Below, piece after piece: positions 1-10,880 of a stretch of 64,000 bases of DNA; the stretch's first letter is position 1; every line of letters starts with the position of its first letter. The position numbers and the translations under genes were made by a program. The notes beneath the pieces are model-generated. The model did not search any database, had not been told where the DNA came from, and was given only the letters and a program-made list of their open reading frames with translations. Source of the DNA: Nymphalis io (lineage: Eukaryota; Arthropoda; Insecta; Lepidoptera; Nymphalidae); assembly GCF_905147045.1 (NCBI RefSeq), contig NC_065918.1:14136001-14200000 (forward strand), in the 5' to 3' direction.

Positions 1-29
1 GCCTATCTGTTTGTCTGTGCGTTTGTGCA

Positions 30-135
30 CGCTAGTCTTAGAAACGGCTTAACGGATTTGGGTGCGGTATTACAGTTGTATTGTGGCTAACTTCACTTAA
101 AATTGAATGTTTGTTTAATCGGTTCATAAATAATA
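30..135 (+). repeat. Degenerate interspersed repeat fragment
   Basis: The segment contains CTTAGAAACGGCTTAACG followed by a degenerate 'gatttgg' run. A closely similar stretch lies at 25586..25660 (CTTAGAAACGGTTTCAACG then 'atttggc'), so this is an interspersed repeat and not unique sequence. No coding capacity is visible. The class is unknown; it resembles the non-coding ends of lepidopteran Helitron-like or SINE-like repeats. Confidence 0.4.
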
Positions 136-753
136 AAGTTATGTTTAAAGAATCATTTATTTGATAAAATATATATTATTATAGCAACAAAACAAAGCGA
201 AAAATGGTCGGTTTCAGAGATTTAAATACTTCTAAAGTAAGTTGAGCTCAGATCTATATGTTCAATCATATTAAATAGGGTTCAGCTTATGCTGGGCATA
301 CTTTGGTAAACGCGCCCACGCGTATATATATATATATATATGTCTATCTTTTAAGGTTTGCTCACTATAACCTTTTGTATGGTAATAAAATTTGTTCTAA
401 AATAATGCTTTATTTGCAAAGTCCTTTTTATAAACATTCTTATGAAAGATACGAGATAAGACTATAGACAGTTTTTAGTACTTTTTATAGATTTGACATA
501 TTTTAACAGGTAGTTTGAGGTAGTGAACAAACCTTTGTTGAAAATACTCATACATTCATAAAATAAGTATTTATAAATAACTTTGTAAGTTAAAGTTTAT
601 AGGTTGGGAAAGTATCTCGTTTCGTTGCCGCATATATTTTTTTATCATGGTTTTTTTTAAATTTATACTTAGTCGGTTAGTTTGACAAGTGAAGTAAAGC
701 CTTAAATATATACAAATAAAAATTAAAAATGTTACCATAAAAATCGTGACCGC

Positions 754-829
754 GTGGAATGGTAGCAAGAATGCTAGCAGCATTTTCCCTTTGAATCGCA
801 ATTCTGATTTTCTGATCGAAAAATGAACC
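754..829 (-). repeat. Repeat fragment shared with 26.9 kb
   Basis: Read on the minus strand this matches 26875..26950 read on the plus strand over about 75 bases, including the shared blocks AATTGCGATTCAA and GCATTCTTGCTA. It lies about 75 bases before the Helitron helicase remnant at 903..1171 and may be part of the same old element, but the second copy has no helicase beside it. Class unresolved. Confidence 0.5.
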
Positions 830-902
830 AGTTAGTCGGTTATAACATACAAAGTACTTATTTAAACAAAAACAGATTTACGGTTTTTGTTTTAAAGCGA
901 CA

Positions 903-1171
903 CAATTTCCTTTGAAGTACAAGAAAGCACAGGGAAAGTATGTAGGAATAGATTTAAGGGAATGTTTTTCTCATGGCCAATTGTATGTTGCCCTATCTAG
1001 ATCCAGGTGGAGCAAAAGCAATAAATATTAATATCATAATATAAACACGTTGTCATAGCAACAAAAATTGTGACATAGGATGAATCTCTGGACGAACTGA
1101 CTGACTGACTATAACGCACAGCTTAAGCCGCTATGAGATTGCACTCGTGCAAAAACAGGGCGTGTTGCTAG
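903..1171 (+). mobile_element. Helitron 3' end with Pif1-like helicase C-terminus remnant
   Basis: Codons at 924..1007 read KAQGKYVGIDLREC followed by FSHGQLYVALSRSR. These are the last conserved motifs of the Pif1-type helicase in Helitron Rep/Hel proteins (the QG motif and the HGQLYVALSR motif VI). In-frame residues QFPLK just upstream fit the family but lack the stretch that normally intervenes, so there is a deletion. After the helicase stop, a short perfect hairpin at 1139..1152 (TTGCAC, TC, GTGCAA) precedes CTAG at 1168..1171 followed by T, the canonical Helitron 3' terminus inserted at a T. The rolling-circle replication initiator and most of the helicase are absent, so this is a dead 5'-deleted copy. 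Confidence 0.8.
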
Positions 1172-1502
1172 TATATCTACGGCGTGGCGCTATGTAAATC
1201 ACACAATCGCAATTATATATAACATAATATAACAAAGCACATATTTTTTATTATTATTAAATATATCTAACATTGTACAAACGTTCTTATGATTCAGTGA
1301 GGTTCACAGAACATGGGGTATCCCTTCCGGTGATTTACGACTAAAATTGAATCTCTCAAAGCGTGGAAATGTTTTCATTTGCGTCAAAAGGATGGAATCT
1401 CGTGGAAAATGTATGGAAATTACATTTATACCGTCGTGTATGAATGTTTTTATTAGATTTTATTTCATTTTGATGCTGAAAATAACTTGATAAATATTTA
1501 TG

Positions 1503-1565
1503 AGACTGGTAGAGCTGTATGCAAGCTTGTAGGATTATTTACCACTACTTAATCTACTACCATTT
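1503..1565 (+). repeat. Family B head fragment
   Basis: The sequence around GGTAGAGCTGTATGCAAGCT followed by a TACCACTACT-like run matches the start of the better preserved family B copy at 56190..56482 (GGTAGGGCTTTGTGCAAGCT). Only the 5' portion is present. Confidence 0.55.
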
Positions 1566-1685
1566 TTTTTCCTTTGTATTACTTTATTATTGGTATCAAT
1601 ATTTGATGTCAAGGCCATAGTCTGTCATCACGTACCTTGCTAATCCTACTTTCTATTATAATTTTAAAAGAGTCTTTTTTTTCAG

Positions 1686-1823
1686 ATTAACAAAACTTCA
1701 TACGATATGGACTGTCGAGCGACTTAACCTTTGCACGTTCGACATAGAACCTTTAAACTACGGTAATACAAGATTTACGCAGAGTTCGAAAGAGAAAAGC
1801 AATATCAATAGACTTAAATAAAG
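1686..1823 (+). other. Candidate host exon, unassigned
   Basis: A strong acceptor (a run of eight T, then CAG at 1683..1685) and a strong donor (AAG|GTAAGTG at 1821..1830) bound a 138-base segment on the plus strand. The second frame stays open for 44 codons (LTKLHTIWTVERLN near its start) and ends in TAA four bases before the donor, so if spliced it would be untranslated or would carry a C-terminus. I recognise no domain. It is on the opposite strand to the NOS1AP-like exon, so it would belong to another transcript. The claim rests on splice-signal quality and on the segment being less AT-rich than its flanks. Confidence 0.3.
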
Positions 1824-2857
1824 GTAAGTGTTTTTTAAATATATTTCTGTATTAGGAGTTTAAATATTCAATTAATTACGTAAATATTACAATTTTAACA
1901 GTTCTTATAAAATCAAAATATACTTTATTCAAGTAAGTTCTTGCAAGCACTTCTGAATGGATATTTTGTGAATGTTAGGACATTTATATCCATACACATA
2001 CTTAATATATTATATGCTCTTTATGACATTTGTAATAATAATGAACTGTAGCCACTTCTGTATCTGCTAAAATGTTAAAGTAACGTATGCTTAAGTCAGA
2101 AAATGAATATGATTCTGTTGAATAATTATAAAACTATTAAACATCACAAACGTACCACCGACAACAGAAGCATTTTTATGATATATATTTTTTTTTTGTA
2201 TATGTAATATTATTTCAATACGAACTCCAAACAACGTCACTAAAAATACGGCAAACTATTATAATATTTCGACAATAAAATCAAAATTCTCAAACAGGGT
2301 GCGAAAAACAGAATTTGTATTTATTGAAAGATGACTGTACAAAACAGAACAAAAGTGTTAGTACGTGTTGCAACTTGTAAAAAAGTTTTATTTGCAGCTT
2401 TGCAACGATAATTCATTTGGTATACAATTTGCAAATTGAATCAGGCTACGTGTTTTATGACAATTAAATGAGGGCTGAGGCGTATACAACTTCCATTTGT
2501 ATTACTTCCATTTGTAATGAATAATTTATATAAATTGACTATTATTATTTGTTATTTATTAACATTTGTTGATCTAGTGTTTAGATATAAGGTTAGTCGG
2601 GCAAATAAAAAAAAATTGGTATTTTCGTCGAGTAATTTTTAGTAACAACCCGAAATAAATTGGCAAGACGGTCAAGTTGGCAGTCTTTGCAATCTCGTAC
2701 GGAAACCACGTAAAACTAATGGTCATACGACTGAACTCTTTCCAGCCTGGTTGGATTTGACGTTATAGTGAGAAAATAAAAAGTTCACTTATAACCATTG
2801 TACACACATTTGTGTTCTATAAATATTGAACAATTAGCCTTCATCTTCTTGATTTCT
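1824..2857. other. AT-rich non-coding sequence
   Basis: No supported gene. The stretch has scattered poly-A/T runs and no repeat family that I can name. Confidence 0.5.
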
Positions 2858-2920
2858 TCTCAGGTCTTGAGAATGGCCACCGTAGCTGAAATTGGTCAGA
2901 AAGATTCACGGTCGGTTACT
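2858..2920 (+). repeat. SINE-C 3'-end fragment
   Basis: The block TTGAGAATGGCCACCGTAGC, then a GAAATTGGTCAG-type run, matches the 3' portion of SINE-C also seen at 28780..28985 (minus) and 34795..34860 (plus). Only the 3' end is present. Confidence 0.65.
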
Positions 2921-4245
2921 TTTTTTTATTCAATTCGATAATTGTATTCGCAAGACAATAACATGTATGTGTGTATATAGTGCGACAAGGATACCTTGGC
3001 AATCAAGTGACATTGACAGGCGTAGTTGTAGCTTAAGAGCTACAAGTTAATAAAACTTATTTACTTAGGGAATACATTATTATCTAGTTTTGTCTGACGA
3101 ATAGATATTAGGAATACCATTCATGTTTCCAAAAAACTTTTCTACTTATCCTCGATGTAACAATTTTATTGGATCACGCTTTTGCCATTTTTCGAAGGTA
3201 AGTACGTAAATGAAACAGCCAAATAATACAAAATATACTCAACACTTATAAATTATAGTCCTTCAGTTATTATGGATGGGAATTTAGGACTTCCTATTAG
3301 ATATTGTATCACTTACAAATTGCAGTGACTATCAAAATATGATACTTGACAATACGTCGTTATTCATTTCGATTTTGGCCACGCGCCGAAAATAAAAATA
3401 TCCTTGTCGAACTGTTATCGTATATCTGTTATCAAAACAAAAGTTCAATCTTTTACGTCCGCTTATATCATAGATATTGGAGTTATACTTATTCATTATG
3501 AATTACATTATCATAATACGATAATTAACATTGTTTTCGTATTTATATCTAAAACATATGCAGAACTGTTACTTTCTTCATTAATAATTTGAGTACGTTT
3601 AGATTTTCGATGTTGTATTATACCCTAAATTAAGAATTCTAGAACTCACAGTTACTCGAGTGTTAAAATTTCACGAGTGAGAAACATGAAAAGCTTAACA
3701 GTTTGATCATTGATTGACTTTAATTATAGTTTTAACTTCGATCCTTAGGATTACTGTGAGGTTACAGGAATTTATCGAATCACATTAAACTGGATAAGCT
3801 TTCCAATATTATTATATAAAAATAATGTATAAATATATTATATCGAGATATGTTATAAATACTTCGTGTATTTATAAGCTGCTTCTCAAATAGAAAACAG
3901 TAAGAGCACCATAAATTTTATTAAACTCATATATTGCTAGCCGATTGTCGTCAGTTCTTTGTCACGAAGAATTGGCTATTTCGCGAATGGAACCCAAAAT
4001 TGACTGTTCTGTCCGTGAAGGTTCCATTCACTTCAACACACAATGAGATGGCCACAAAGGAGCAATTCACGATGCTTACAATATAGCAGAACATTTATAT
4101 CATCAGATGCGAGTGCTTCCGATTTCTCTCATACACCTTAAATAAATTGCTCATTTTTCATTCATTACAAAAAAAGGCTGCCGTGTTAATATTAAAAGCC
4201 ATAATAACAAAATATAATTAAAAGCAATAATTTATTATAAAGAAA
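2921..4245. other. AT-rich non-coding sequence
   Basis: No gene is supported. A GTAAGTAC donor-like motif occurs at 3197 without a convincing partner acceptor. Short open frames here have AT-biased composition expected by chance. Confidence 0.5.
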
Positions 4246-4384
4246 GGAGATTGCCCAGTGGTCCAAACACTATCAAGCACTGATTTTCATGTGCTCAATT
4301 TGTGTTTATAATTCATCTCGTGCTCATCGGAAACCTGCATGTGTAGGATGAAAAATATGCCGCATGTGTTGCAGGCTGTTACTT
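4246..4384 (+). repeat. SINE-A copy, internally deleted
   Basis: A degenerate tRNA-like head (GATTGCCCAGTGGTCCAA, A-box region) leads into the SINE-A body (TTTTCATGTGCTCAATTTGT, then AATTCATCTCGTGCTC). It then jumps from the CCGCATGTGTT region directly to the tail GCAGGCTGTTACTTT. The centre-to-3' segment, including the GGAGCAGCGTGGTGG block, is missing. Confidence 0.7.
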
Positions 4385-4624
4385 TACTTTTTAATCACAT
4401 TATTATTAAAAGCTTATATTTATAGCTTATTTCATCGGTTCCGAAAGGAACTAACATGATTATTATAAAAATATATATAATTATTTTAATACAGTAATTT
4501 ACTATTTTTATATATTCATTTATTTTATCTGTCACCGTCGAGAAGTTACGAGTGTGCATGTGTGGGTATACTAAAAATGGAGACTATTGAGCCAACGGAG
4601 TAACTTAATAATGTTTGACATACA

Positions 4625-4907
4625 GTAACAATCTATGAATGTCCCACTAATGGGCTAAAGCCTCCTCTCCCTTTTTGAGGAGAAGATTTGGAGTTTATTC
4701 CACCACGCTGCTCCAATGCGGGTTGGTGGAATACATATATGGTAAAATTTCAGTTAATTTAGACATATGCCGGTTTCCTCACGATGGTTTCCTTCACCTT
4801 CAAGCACGAACATTATAATCACAAATTAAGCACATGAAAATTCAGTGATGCTTGCCCGGGTTTGAACCCACGATCATCGGTTAAGATTCTTATCACTGGG
4901 CCATCTG
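4625..4907 (-). repeat. SINE-A copy, near full length
   Basis: On the minus strand it runs from a tRNA-like head (B box GGTTCAAACCCG on the complement near 4855..4870) through the TTCATGTGCTTAATTTGT body and the GGAGCAGCGTGGTGG-like block to a GTTACTGTATG tail. An 8-base direct repeat GACATACA at 4617..4624 and 4908..4915 is a possible TSD. The copy is moderately diverged with small deletions in the head. Confidence 0.8.
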
Positions 4908-4982
4908 GACATACATGGTAACTTATAAATATTGTCTAATATCCGATATTCATATGAATATTAACTGATACATACTTTAACG

Positions 4983-5013
4983 TTGCCTTCACATATCCAC
5001 AATGTGAAGGCAA
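4983..5013. repeat. Perfect 12-bp snap-back palindrome
   Basis: TTGCCTTCACAT at 4983..4994 and its exact complement ATGTGAAGGCAA at 5002..5013 flank a 7-base spacer. The right arm belongs to the SINE-A fragment that follows, so the left arm looks like an inverted duplication of SINE sequence. Confidence 0.8.
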
Positions 5014-5108
5014 AACATGGTGAGGAAATCTGTTTGTTTCAGATAAAAATCTACCCCATCTGTATATACCAAACTTCATTGGGGTAGTGTGGTAGAATAA
5101 ACTCGGAA
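4998..5108 (+). repeat. SINE-A central fragment
   Basis: The run GTGAAGGCAAAACATGGTGA followed by GGAAATCTG-type sequence, and later GGTAGAATAAACTCGGAACC, match the middle of SINE-A. Head and tail are absent. Family B begins immediately after on the opposite strand. Confidence 0.65.
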
Positions 5109-5285
5109 CCTTTTTTTTTTATAGAATAGGAAGGCGGACGAGCATATGGGCCACCTGATGCTAAGTGGTCACCAAACGCCCTTAGACATTGGCATTGTAA
5201 GAAATGTTAACCATCGCTTACATCACCAATGCGCCACCAACCTTGGGAACTAAGATGTTATGTCCCTTGTGCCTGTAATTACCTC
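5109..5285 (-). repeat. Family B copy, 3' two-thirds
   Basis: Minus-strand copy starting from its oligo-A tail (poly-T at 5111..5120), with CGGACGAGCATATGGGCCAC and TATGTCCCTTGTGCCTGTAA as seen in other copies. The head is missing: after the TGTAATTACC block the sequence diverges. Confidence 0.8.
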
Positions 5286-5358
5286 CTGAATAGGAGAGGA
5301 GTCCTTAGCAAAGTAGTAAGACGTTTTCATAATAATAGACTATACTTACAATATAATG

Positions 5359-5405
5359 AAACTTTAAATAAGTTATAATATAATATTATAACTTATTTAA
5401 AGTTT
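5359..5405. repeat. Perfect 23-bp palindrome with 1-base spacer
   Basis: The arms at 5359..5381 and 5383..5405 are exact reverse complements (AAACTTTAAATAAGTTATAA begins the left arm). This is longer than expected for random AT-rich sequence and lies about 75 bases beyond the family B copy. Confidence 0.85.
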
Positions 5406-6449
5406 AAGAATATGCGAGCAAGTATAAATGAACCTGAATTTAAGCAGGTGGTATATAAAGGATGAGCACGTCCTTCTTCTGTAACGTGAGCGACCGATGA
5501 TAAATGATTTTGTTGGACCACCCAGACTTACTGCGAAGGACATCAACAATGTTGTAAGACATCATTCTAAATTCTCAACTTTATTGGTTGACTTATAAGA
5601 ATTCAAATCAGAGGAAGGTTCAAACTACGATGTTAAGCGATACCTTCTTTCAGTTTTTCTGTCTAGGAATTTTAATTAGAAGTTTTGAGTCAGGGGAGGG
5701 AGTTATTGAAATAATTATTTTATATATAATACAAATAGAATATATTTGCATATATTAATCCGCATGTTATTTATATATATATATTATATTATATCGTGCA
5801 TATATTAATCCGCATGTTAATCTTTTCGATTTGATACCTATGATTTTTTATTAAATACATGAAGTAAAATATATACAAAATGAACAATGTTGCCTGGTTT
5901 GAAATTATTTCTTTGATTAATTTAATAAAATTGAGGCAATTTCATTTTTATGTACTTTTTGAAGTCGGCTAATAAAAAAATATTATAACTAAAACTTTTT
6001 AAATTTAATAATACAAATAGAAATAAAAGAAAAACTTTTTTTAAATCGATAATAAAACATAGTTATAAATTACAATAGTAATAATTTGTGAATACAAACG
6101 TGTTATATATATTTAAGTTCATTATTTTTATTCAGCACAACTTAAATATTCTATCGACACGTAAATTATAGTCAATCGTTGTCCTATATAATGTCATTGA
6201 TATTTGATTTATACTTGTTAAAGTTCCTTCAGAAAGAACGAAAGCGAATAAAAATTCATATATTCGGGTCCGTTTTTATAAGGTTTCAACCTTATAAATG
6301 TGAAGGTAACGTAGAGCATGTATCAGTTAGGCTATGTTGCCCCTAAGCCGGGATTACATTGGATTGACGAGTTCATCGTTTCTTTTCTTGACTCGTAAAA
6401 TTTAAATCACATAAATATTAATTAATATGTATCAATTTCCGTCACAAGT
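5406..6449. other. AT-rich non-coding sequence
   Basis: No gene is supported. A short local duplication containing GCATATATTAATCCGCATGT occurs around 5748..5768 and 5799..5819, with an AT repeat between. Confidence 0.5.
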
Positions 6450-6623
6450 CTACGCGTGCTGGCTCTCGATGTCATCGCCTAACTGTGACATCATTCCATC
6501 GCGCACGATGAAGTTTGGCAATTCTTTGCTTTGTTGCACCACCAAAAAATGGATTTTCTTACCAGCACATCTTCCACCTTCTTTTATTACTTGCGTTCCT
6601 TCAAATGAAGATTGAGGAGGCAT
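6450..6623 (-). CDS. Hypothetical 57-aa ORF
   Basis: From ATG at 6623 to TAG at 6450 the minus strand is open for 57 codons and reads MPPQSSFEGTQVIKEGG, then GRCAGKKIHFLVVQQSK and ELPNFIVRDGMMSQLGDD. An upstream in-frame TAA lies six codons before the ATG. Amino-acid composition is balanced and GC content is above the flanks, which suggests real or fossil coding sequence. I recognise no domain. A donor-like CTG|GTAAGA lies inside the ORF at about 6564, so it could be a terminal part of a spliced exon, a fossil of a transposase, or chance. It is on the same strand as the NOS1AP-like gene but does not resemble its PTB domain. Confidence 0.25.
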   Translation of the reverse strand: MPPQSSFEGTQVIKEGGRCAGKKIHFLVVQQSKELPNFIVRDGMMSQLGDDIESQHA

Positions 6624-7227
6624 CTTACGTTCATCATCTTACTTTAAGAGTGAGAGTACTCAGTCACCCATCAATTTAGAACACAGTAATACTAAGTATG
6701 TACTCGACCAGTTGAGCCTTGAGCAAGCCCGGATGTGGCTACTTAATGAATGAAAGTAATTTTAAGTCAATATTATAATTTGTACATGTAGTGAAAATAA
6801 TGTTCACGTACATACATATATAAACACACTAAGATACTCACATCCATACACACACATATATACTTCTAACACAAAATCGAAATGTTAGGACGTCGTTACG
6901 CGGCGATCTGTCAAATAGGAAGAAAATGGACCCGTTACAAGTAACTTCCATATCTACACTTCCTTAAATTATATTTTTAAAGATAGATCAGAGATAGATC
7001 AGAGCTCTTATAATGTAAGCGTTTATAAAATATTATAAAAATGAAACTTAGTATAAGGTTTACTCTCAACCGTGTGAAGACTATTTGCATACTATACATG
7101 TATTGCATAAAAAACCAATAAAACGCCTATAATGTAATATAATAATAATCTAAAATTAATAAATATGTACGTTGGCTTAAGTTAAATAAGGGGCTACATA
7201 GAATGTTTATATTATAATGTATATAAA
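6624..7227. other. AT-rich non-coding sequence
   Basis: I see no gene and no recognisable repeat in this stretch. Confidence 0.5.
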
Positions 7228-7420
7228 TATAGGTTTACACGGCCCAACTTAGTTCGTCATGATTTCTTTCGACATCTTTAACAATCATTGTCATATTTCA
7301 GCCCATTATCACTCTGTCCAATGATGAAAACCGTGTGAAAATCCATTCGGTAGTTTTTGAGTTTATCGCGTTCAGACAGACAGACGCGGCGGGGCGTACT
7401 TTGTTTTATAATATAGATTG
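7228..7420 (+). repeat. Lepidopteran non-coding repeat (GTTCAGACAGACAGACG type)
   Basis: The end block AAAATCCATTCGGTAGTTTT, then GAGTTTATCGCGTTCAGACA, then GACAGACGCGGCGGGG followed by TTGTTTTATAATATAG, is a layout I recall from high-copy non-coding repeats in moth and butterfly DNA. No TIR or TSD was identified. Confidence 0.5.
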
Positions 7421-8788
7421 GACAAGGTCATATATTTCTGTTTAGGTGACGTGCACATATAAAGCTTCGAGAAAGAGAGGATTGTCATATTTATATTCAG
7501 AAGTGTTCTTTGCAGCCGAAAGCGAAAGATTTTTAAAATACTGTAAATATAGTCACTTGGAACACAATATCTTAAATCCCAAGATTTGTGACATATAAGA
7601 AGTTCTACAAAACAATGTGAGTATATATGGACGAACGAATATACAATCTGGTGACAACTAAACTAACGTAGTAATACATATATATATAAACCATGCTGAA
7701 TCAAATAAGCTATACCTATATAAAAGACATTTTTTTTTAAATACCATATTTATTTATAAAAAATTTAGCTTTTAGGTCTACTTGTTAATATAAGACAAAC
7801 AATAACTATCAAGGTAGTTAGGTACAAACAATGAATAAGGAATGCTTAATATGTTGTATGTGAAAAAGGTCTTTGACTTACATATACCATAAACATGTGT
7901 ACGTACAAACGTACCTTTCCTTTTGCTGATTAAGGGATTGATAAAATCCAAGGCTGTAATCTGCCGGACAACTTGGGCATAATTAAAGTAAATAACATTT
8001 TAACATTAAAGGAATAATAATATTTATTATTATTAATTAAATAATAAATATTTATTATTATTAAAGACACATTTTTGATATTATATAAATAGTGATAATG
8101 ATTTTATTTGATTTATAAGAAGAAAGTCGACATAAATGTTATGCAACACCATTTTAAAACTACGGCGATAAAGTAAATTTATGCTATTAATATTAACACT
8201 ATTTAATTTTCATTATTAAATGAATCCAAAAATAAAACTTCCATATAAATGTTTATCAGATATTTAAGTTTGTTATTCTCATTGTGAGAAACAAAAACAT
8301 TTCGTAACATAACCGATACTGATAGCATTATATAATACGTTAAGGTATAAGTAGAGAAATTGATGACTCCCTTAGGCCTTGACCTTGCCTAAAAAGGGTA
8401 TGTTTAGTTAAAACACCTTTCCTATACAAAACAAAATGCGATATAAAAACTTAAAATATCTTTTTCGTTTTTTAGACTTAGTAACAAATCATTTTATTCG
8501 ATAACTTTTGAATAATCGTATTACAGGATACTATTGTTTTAAAATTTAAGGTCTTCGATCTTTACCCAAAGTAACGATCATATGCCATAAATTAAAATGA
8601 AAGTCATAAATAACCTAATTGAAAATGAATTTAAATAAAAATTAAGATAGAGAATAACCACAGATATTAAACAAACTAATAACTTTTATTTAAAGGTAAT
8701 GAAACTAAAATTCAGAACAAATCTTTTGAAACTTGGCAATTTAATATTGAAAAACCTACTTATTCACTTAAAGAAATTAATTCTTTGA
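7421..8788. other. AT-rich non-coding sequence
   Basis: No gene is supported. A TTATTATTA-rich quasi-palindromic block lies at about 8012..8064. Confidence 0.45.
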
Positions 8789-9136
8789 GTCTGGGATATA
8801 GGAAATCTGACAAGAACTGTTTCAAACTGTTTTTGTCAGAATGGTTATGGATCTGACAGTGATTGGGTTTATCAAAATCTATTTCATAATCCGTGGTCTC
8901 CTAACACCTTATCCCCATTATATATTCCACAAATTAATGAGATGTTATTAAAAAAGAATGTACAATTTAGTGATTTGAATGTCTTCATATGCTTTATTTG
9001 TGTAAAAATCATTTCGTGCTCTACGCTGCAAGACATCGTTCGATTGCAGCGAAGCAGAATCGGCATTCATCATCCACCAAATCGCATTGAACAAGTAGCG
9101 CTACGAAGCCTCAAAAGGAGAGGAAATCTATACTGA
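8789..9136 (+). CDS. Open frame, possible exon or fossil ORF
   Basis: The frame is open for 115 codons from the codon after TGA (8786..8788) to TGA at 9134..9136, with the first ATG at 8942. The N-terminal half contains CQNGYGSDSDWVYQNLFHNP and the C-terminal part RLQRSRIGIHHPPNRIEQ, in a stretch richer in GC than its surroundings. No domain is recognised. It is one of the longest open frames outside the recognised transposons, but long open frames do occur by chance at this window size. It may be a decayed transposon protein. Confidence 0.22.
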   Translation, partial: VWDIGNLTRTVSNCFCQNGYGSDSDWVYQNLFHNPWSPNTLSPLYIPQINEMLLKKNVQFSDLNVFICFICVKIISCSTLQDIVRLQRSRIGIHHPPNRIEQVALRSLKRRGNLY

Positions 9137-9360
9137 GCACCATATACAACTTAGTATATGCTTTAATTAAATTTTTAAAAATTTTGCTTATTCGTTAATA
9201 AAAGCGTTTTAATTTTTTTCTACATACGTTTTTATTATTTTGCTGCTTAGGAATCTTATAGAGAATTGATAGTATTTGTCTGCGTGCCCTAATAGCTCTT
9301 CTATTACCATTGGTACAATTGCAGGTTGTAAGTTTATTTTCCTATAATGATAAATAAAAT

Positions 9361-9621
9361 CTTAACTTAATATTTGAAATAAAAATTAAAGCTAATGCCA
9401 AGATAAGCCAAGCAAAGTCGAACCTGGCCAAGTCAAACCTAAGACGAGCCTTGACATTCCGCAAGCCTCTGACCATTAGTGACGTCATATCCGATTGTCA
9501 GATGGGAAGAATTAAATACCCAATCCACTCATTTCAAAATATCATTTCAGTGATTTATGCTGGAAAGGCTGTTGAAATGCGGAAAACTTCATGCAAAAAC
9601 ATTCCTAGTCCTGAAACTTGA
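9361..9621 (+). other. Open frame without start, GC-shifted block
   Basis: Eighty-six codons are open up to TGA at 9619..9621, including RRALTFRKPLTISDVISDCQ. The first ATG falls late. A palindromic TGACGTCA (CRE-type octamer) lies within it near 9480. I cannot tell a coding exon from chance or from an old repeat. Confidence 0.15.
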
Positions 9622-9914
9622 CATCTACGGTAAATACGCACTGTGAATGAAGCTTAATAACCTTTTCCTTAACAGCCCTCCTTTTTGCAAACAAGGAAAC
9701 ATGTACGACATATCACATAGCGAGAGTCTCTTTAAAAAACCTGATTTTAATGACACTTTAATTAACTGGCGTAGTCATTACATCAACATACCAGACTAGT
9801 AGCTAGCTAACACAGCCGATTATTTGAGATTTAACCGTGGGACGTAGAAAATTTCTCAGAATCAGCCCAAATTTTAAAAGTGCAGGAAAAATTACTTGAT
9901 AGTAGTAATAGTAT

Positions 9915-10170
9915 TAGGACCTTCTGCTAGCCCGCCTGCGTAAACGTGCTGGGTGCAGAAGCATCCACTCATCGTATATTCCACTGTCAAGCAACAATAC
10001 TCGGTATTGTTGTATTGAAGTTTCAAAGGTGAGCGAAGCGATTATGTCCCTTGTGCCTACAAGGGACATAATATCCTTGTTCCTAAGGTTGGTGGAGCAT
10101 TTGCAATATTAGGAATGGTTAATATTTCTTACAGTGCTAATGTCTATAGGCGTTGGTTATCATTTAATTT
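9915..10170 (+). repeat. Family B copy with internal snap-back
   Basis: The copy contains GCATCCACTCATCGTATATT, the AATACTCGGTATTGTTGT block and the CTAAGGTTGGTGGAGCATTT block in the order of other family B copies. The segment that should read AGGCACAAGGGACATAA is preceded by its own inverted copy (see 10041..10072). Confidence 0.75.
10041..10072. repeat. Perfect 14-bp snap-back palindrome in family B
   Basis: ATTATGTCCCTTGT at 10041..10054 and ACAAGGGACATAAT at 10059..10072 are exact complements around a 4-base spacer. The right arm is normal family B sequence. The left arm replaces the expected AGTGTAATTACAGG-type sequence. Confidence 0.9.
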
Positions 10171-10551
10171 GTGATATAATATACGCCCATAATTAATTTT
10201 CAAACTTTAAAATCATTAAGTATTTTACAGAAAAAAGTTTAACAAAGAAAAAGTAATTATTATCAATACGGTAGGTTATTAAATGGAAAAATGTAATATT
10301 ATTCTAAAATATTTAATATAATAGTCATTATTATAGCCAAACAGGTCGCATAATGTTGTAAGGTTTCTTAAATAGTTAAGATTAACATTCGCAAGTCACA
10401 AGTAGATGTTGATTAAGTTAAGAGGTCGTCGTCGACTAATTAAACCGACGTACTCGTGGTCAGTTGCTTGGAATTAATTATATACTGAATGCATAGAATC
10501 GTTTACACATTGCTTATTCACATATAATTTCGAATAACTTTTTTATAAACA

Positions 10552-10650
10552 CTGCTTAGCATCTGTTTAATTAAACTTTCATTTCGCTCTTTCTGTCATT
10601 AAGGACTTGCCATTCGAAAGAAGAGCTTAGACAAGGTTTAGAAGTAATAC
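10552..10650 (+). repeat. Repeat D copy (unclassified)
   Basis: The sequence CGCTCTTTCTGTCATTAAGG, then CATTCGAAAGAAGAGCTTAG, resembles 35215..35315 and 54405..54530, which share CTTTCTGTCATTATTGATTT and ACATTCGAAAAAAGAAGACA. All three are plus-strand. This copy is the most diverged. Confidence 0.5.
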
Positions 10651-10694
10651 CAATAAATATCAAATTTCATGATATTAATTTCGAGCATAACATT

Positions 10695-10880
10695 AACTGT
10701 CGCATGGGTCTAGTGGCTATCTCATAAGATTGTAGCTCCCAAGTTCCTTATTCTCAACACCGGGTCGGGCCAATGATAAAATTAACTGCGTTTTTCAGTC
10801 AAAAAACATCAATAAAATTCCCAAAGATTTTAAGTTGGCTCCCGTGCCTTGGAAAGTACTTGTTACTCTTTTGCATCATT
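10695..10880 (+). repeat. SINE-C 5' half (tRNA-like head)
   Basis: A tRNA-like head (TCTAGTGGCTATCTC, A-box position) is followed by CAACACCGGGTCGGGCCAAT and later CCCGTGCCTTGGAAAGTACT. This is the order I recall for a tRNA-derived lepidopteran SINE whose 3' parts appear at 28780..28985 and 63145..63280. The 3' half is missing here. Confidence 0.6.
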
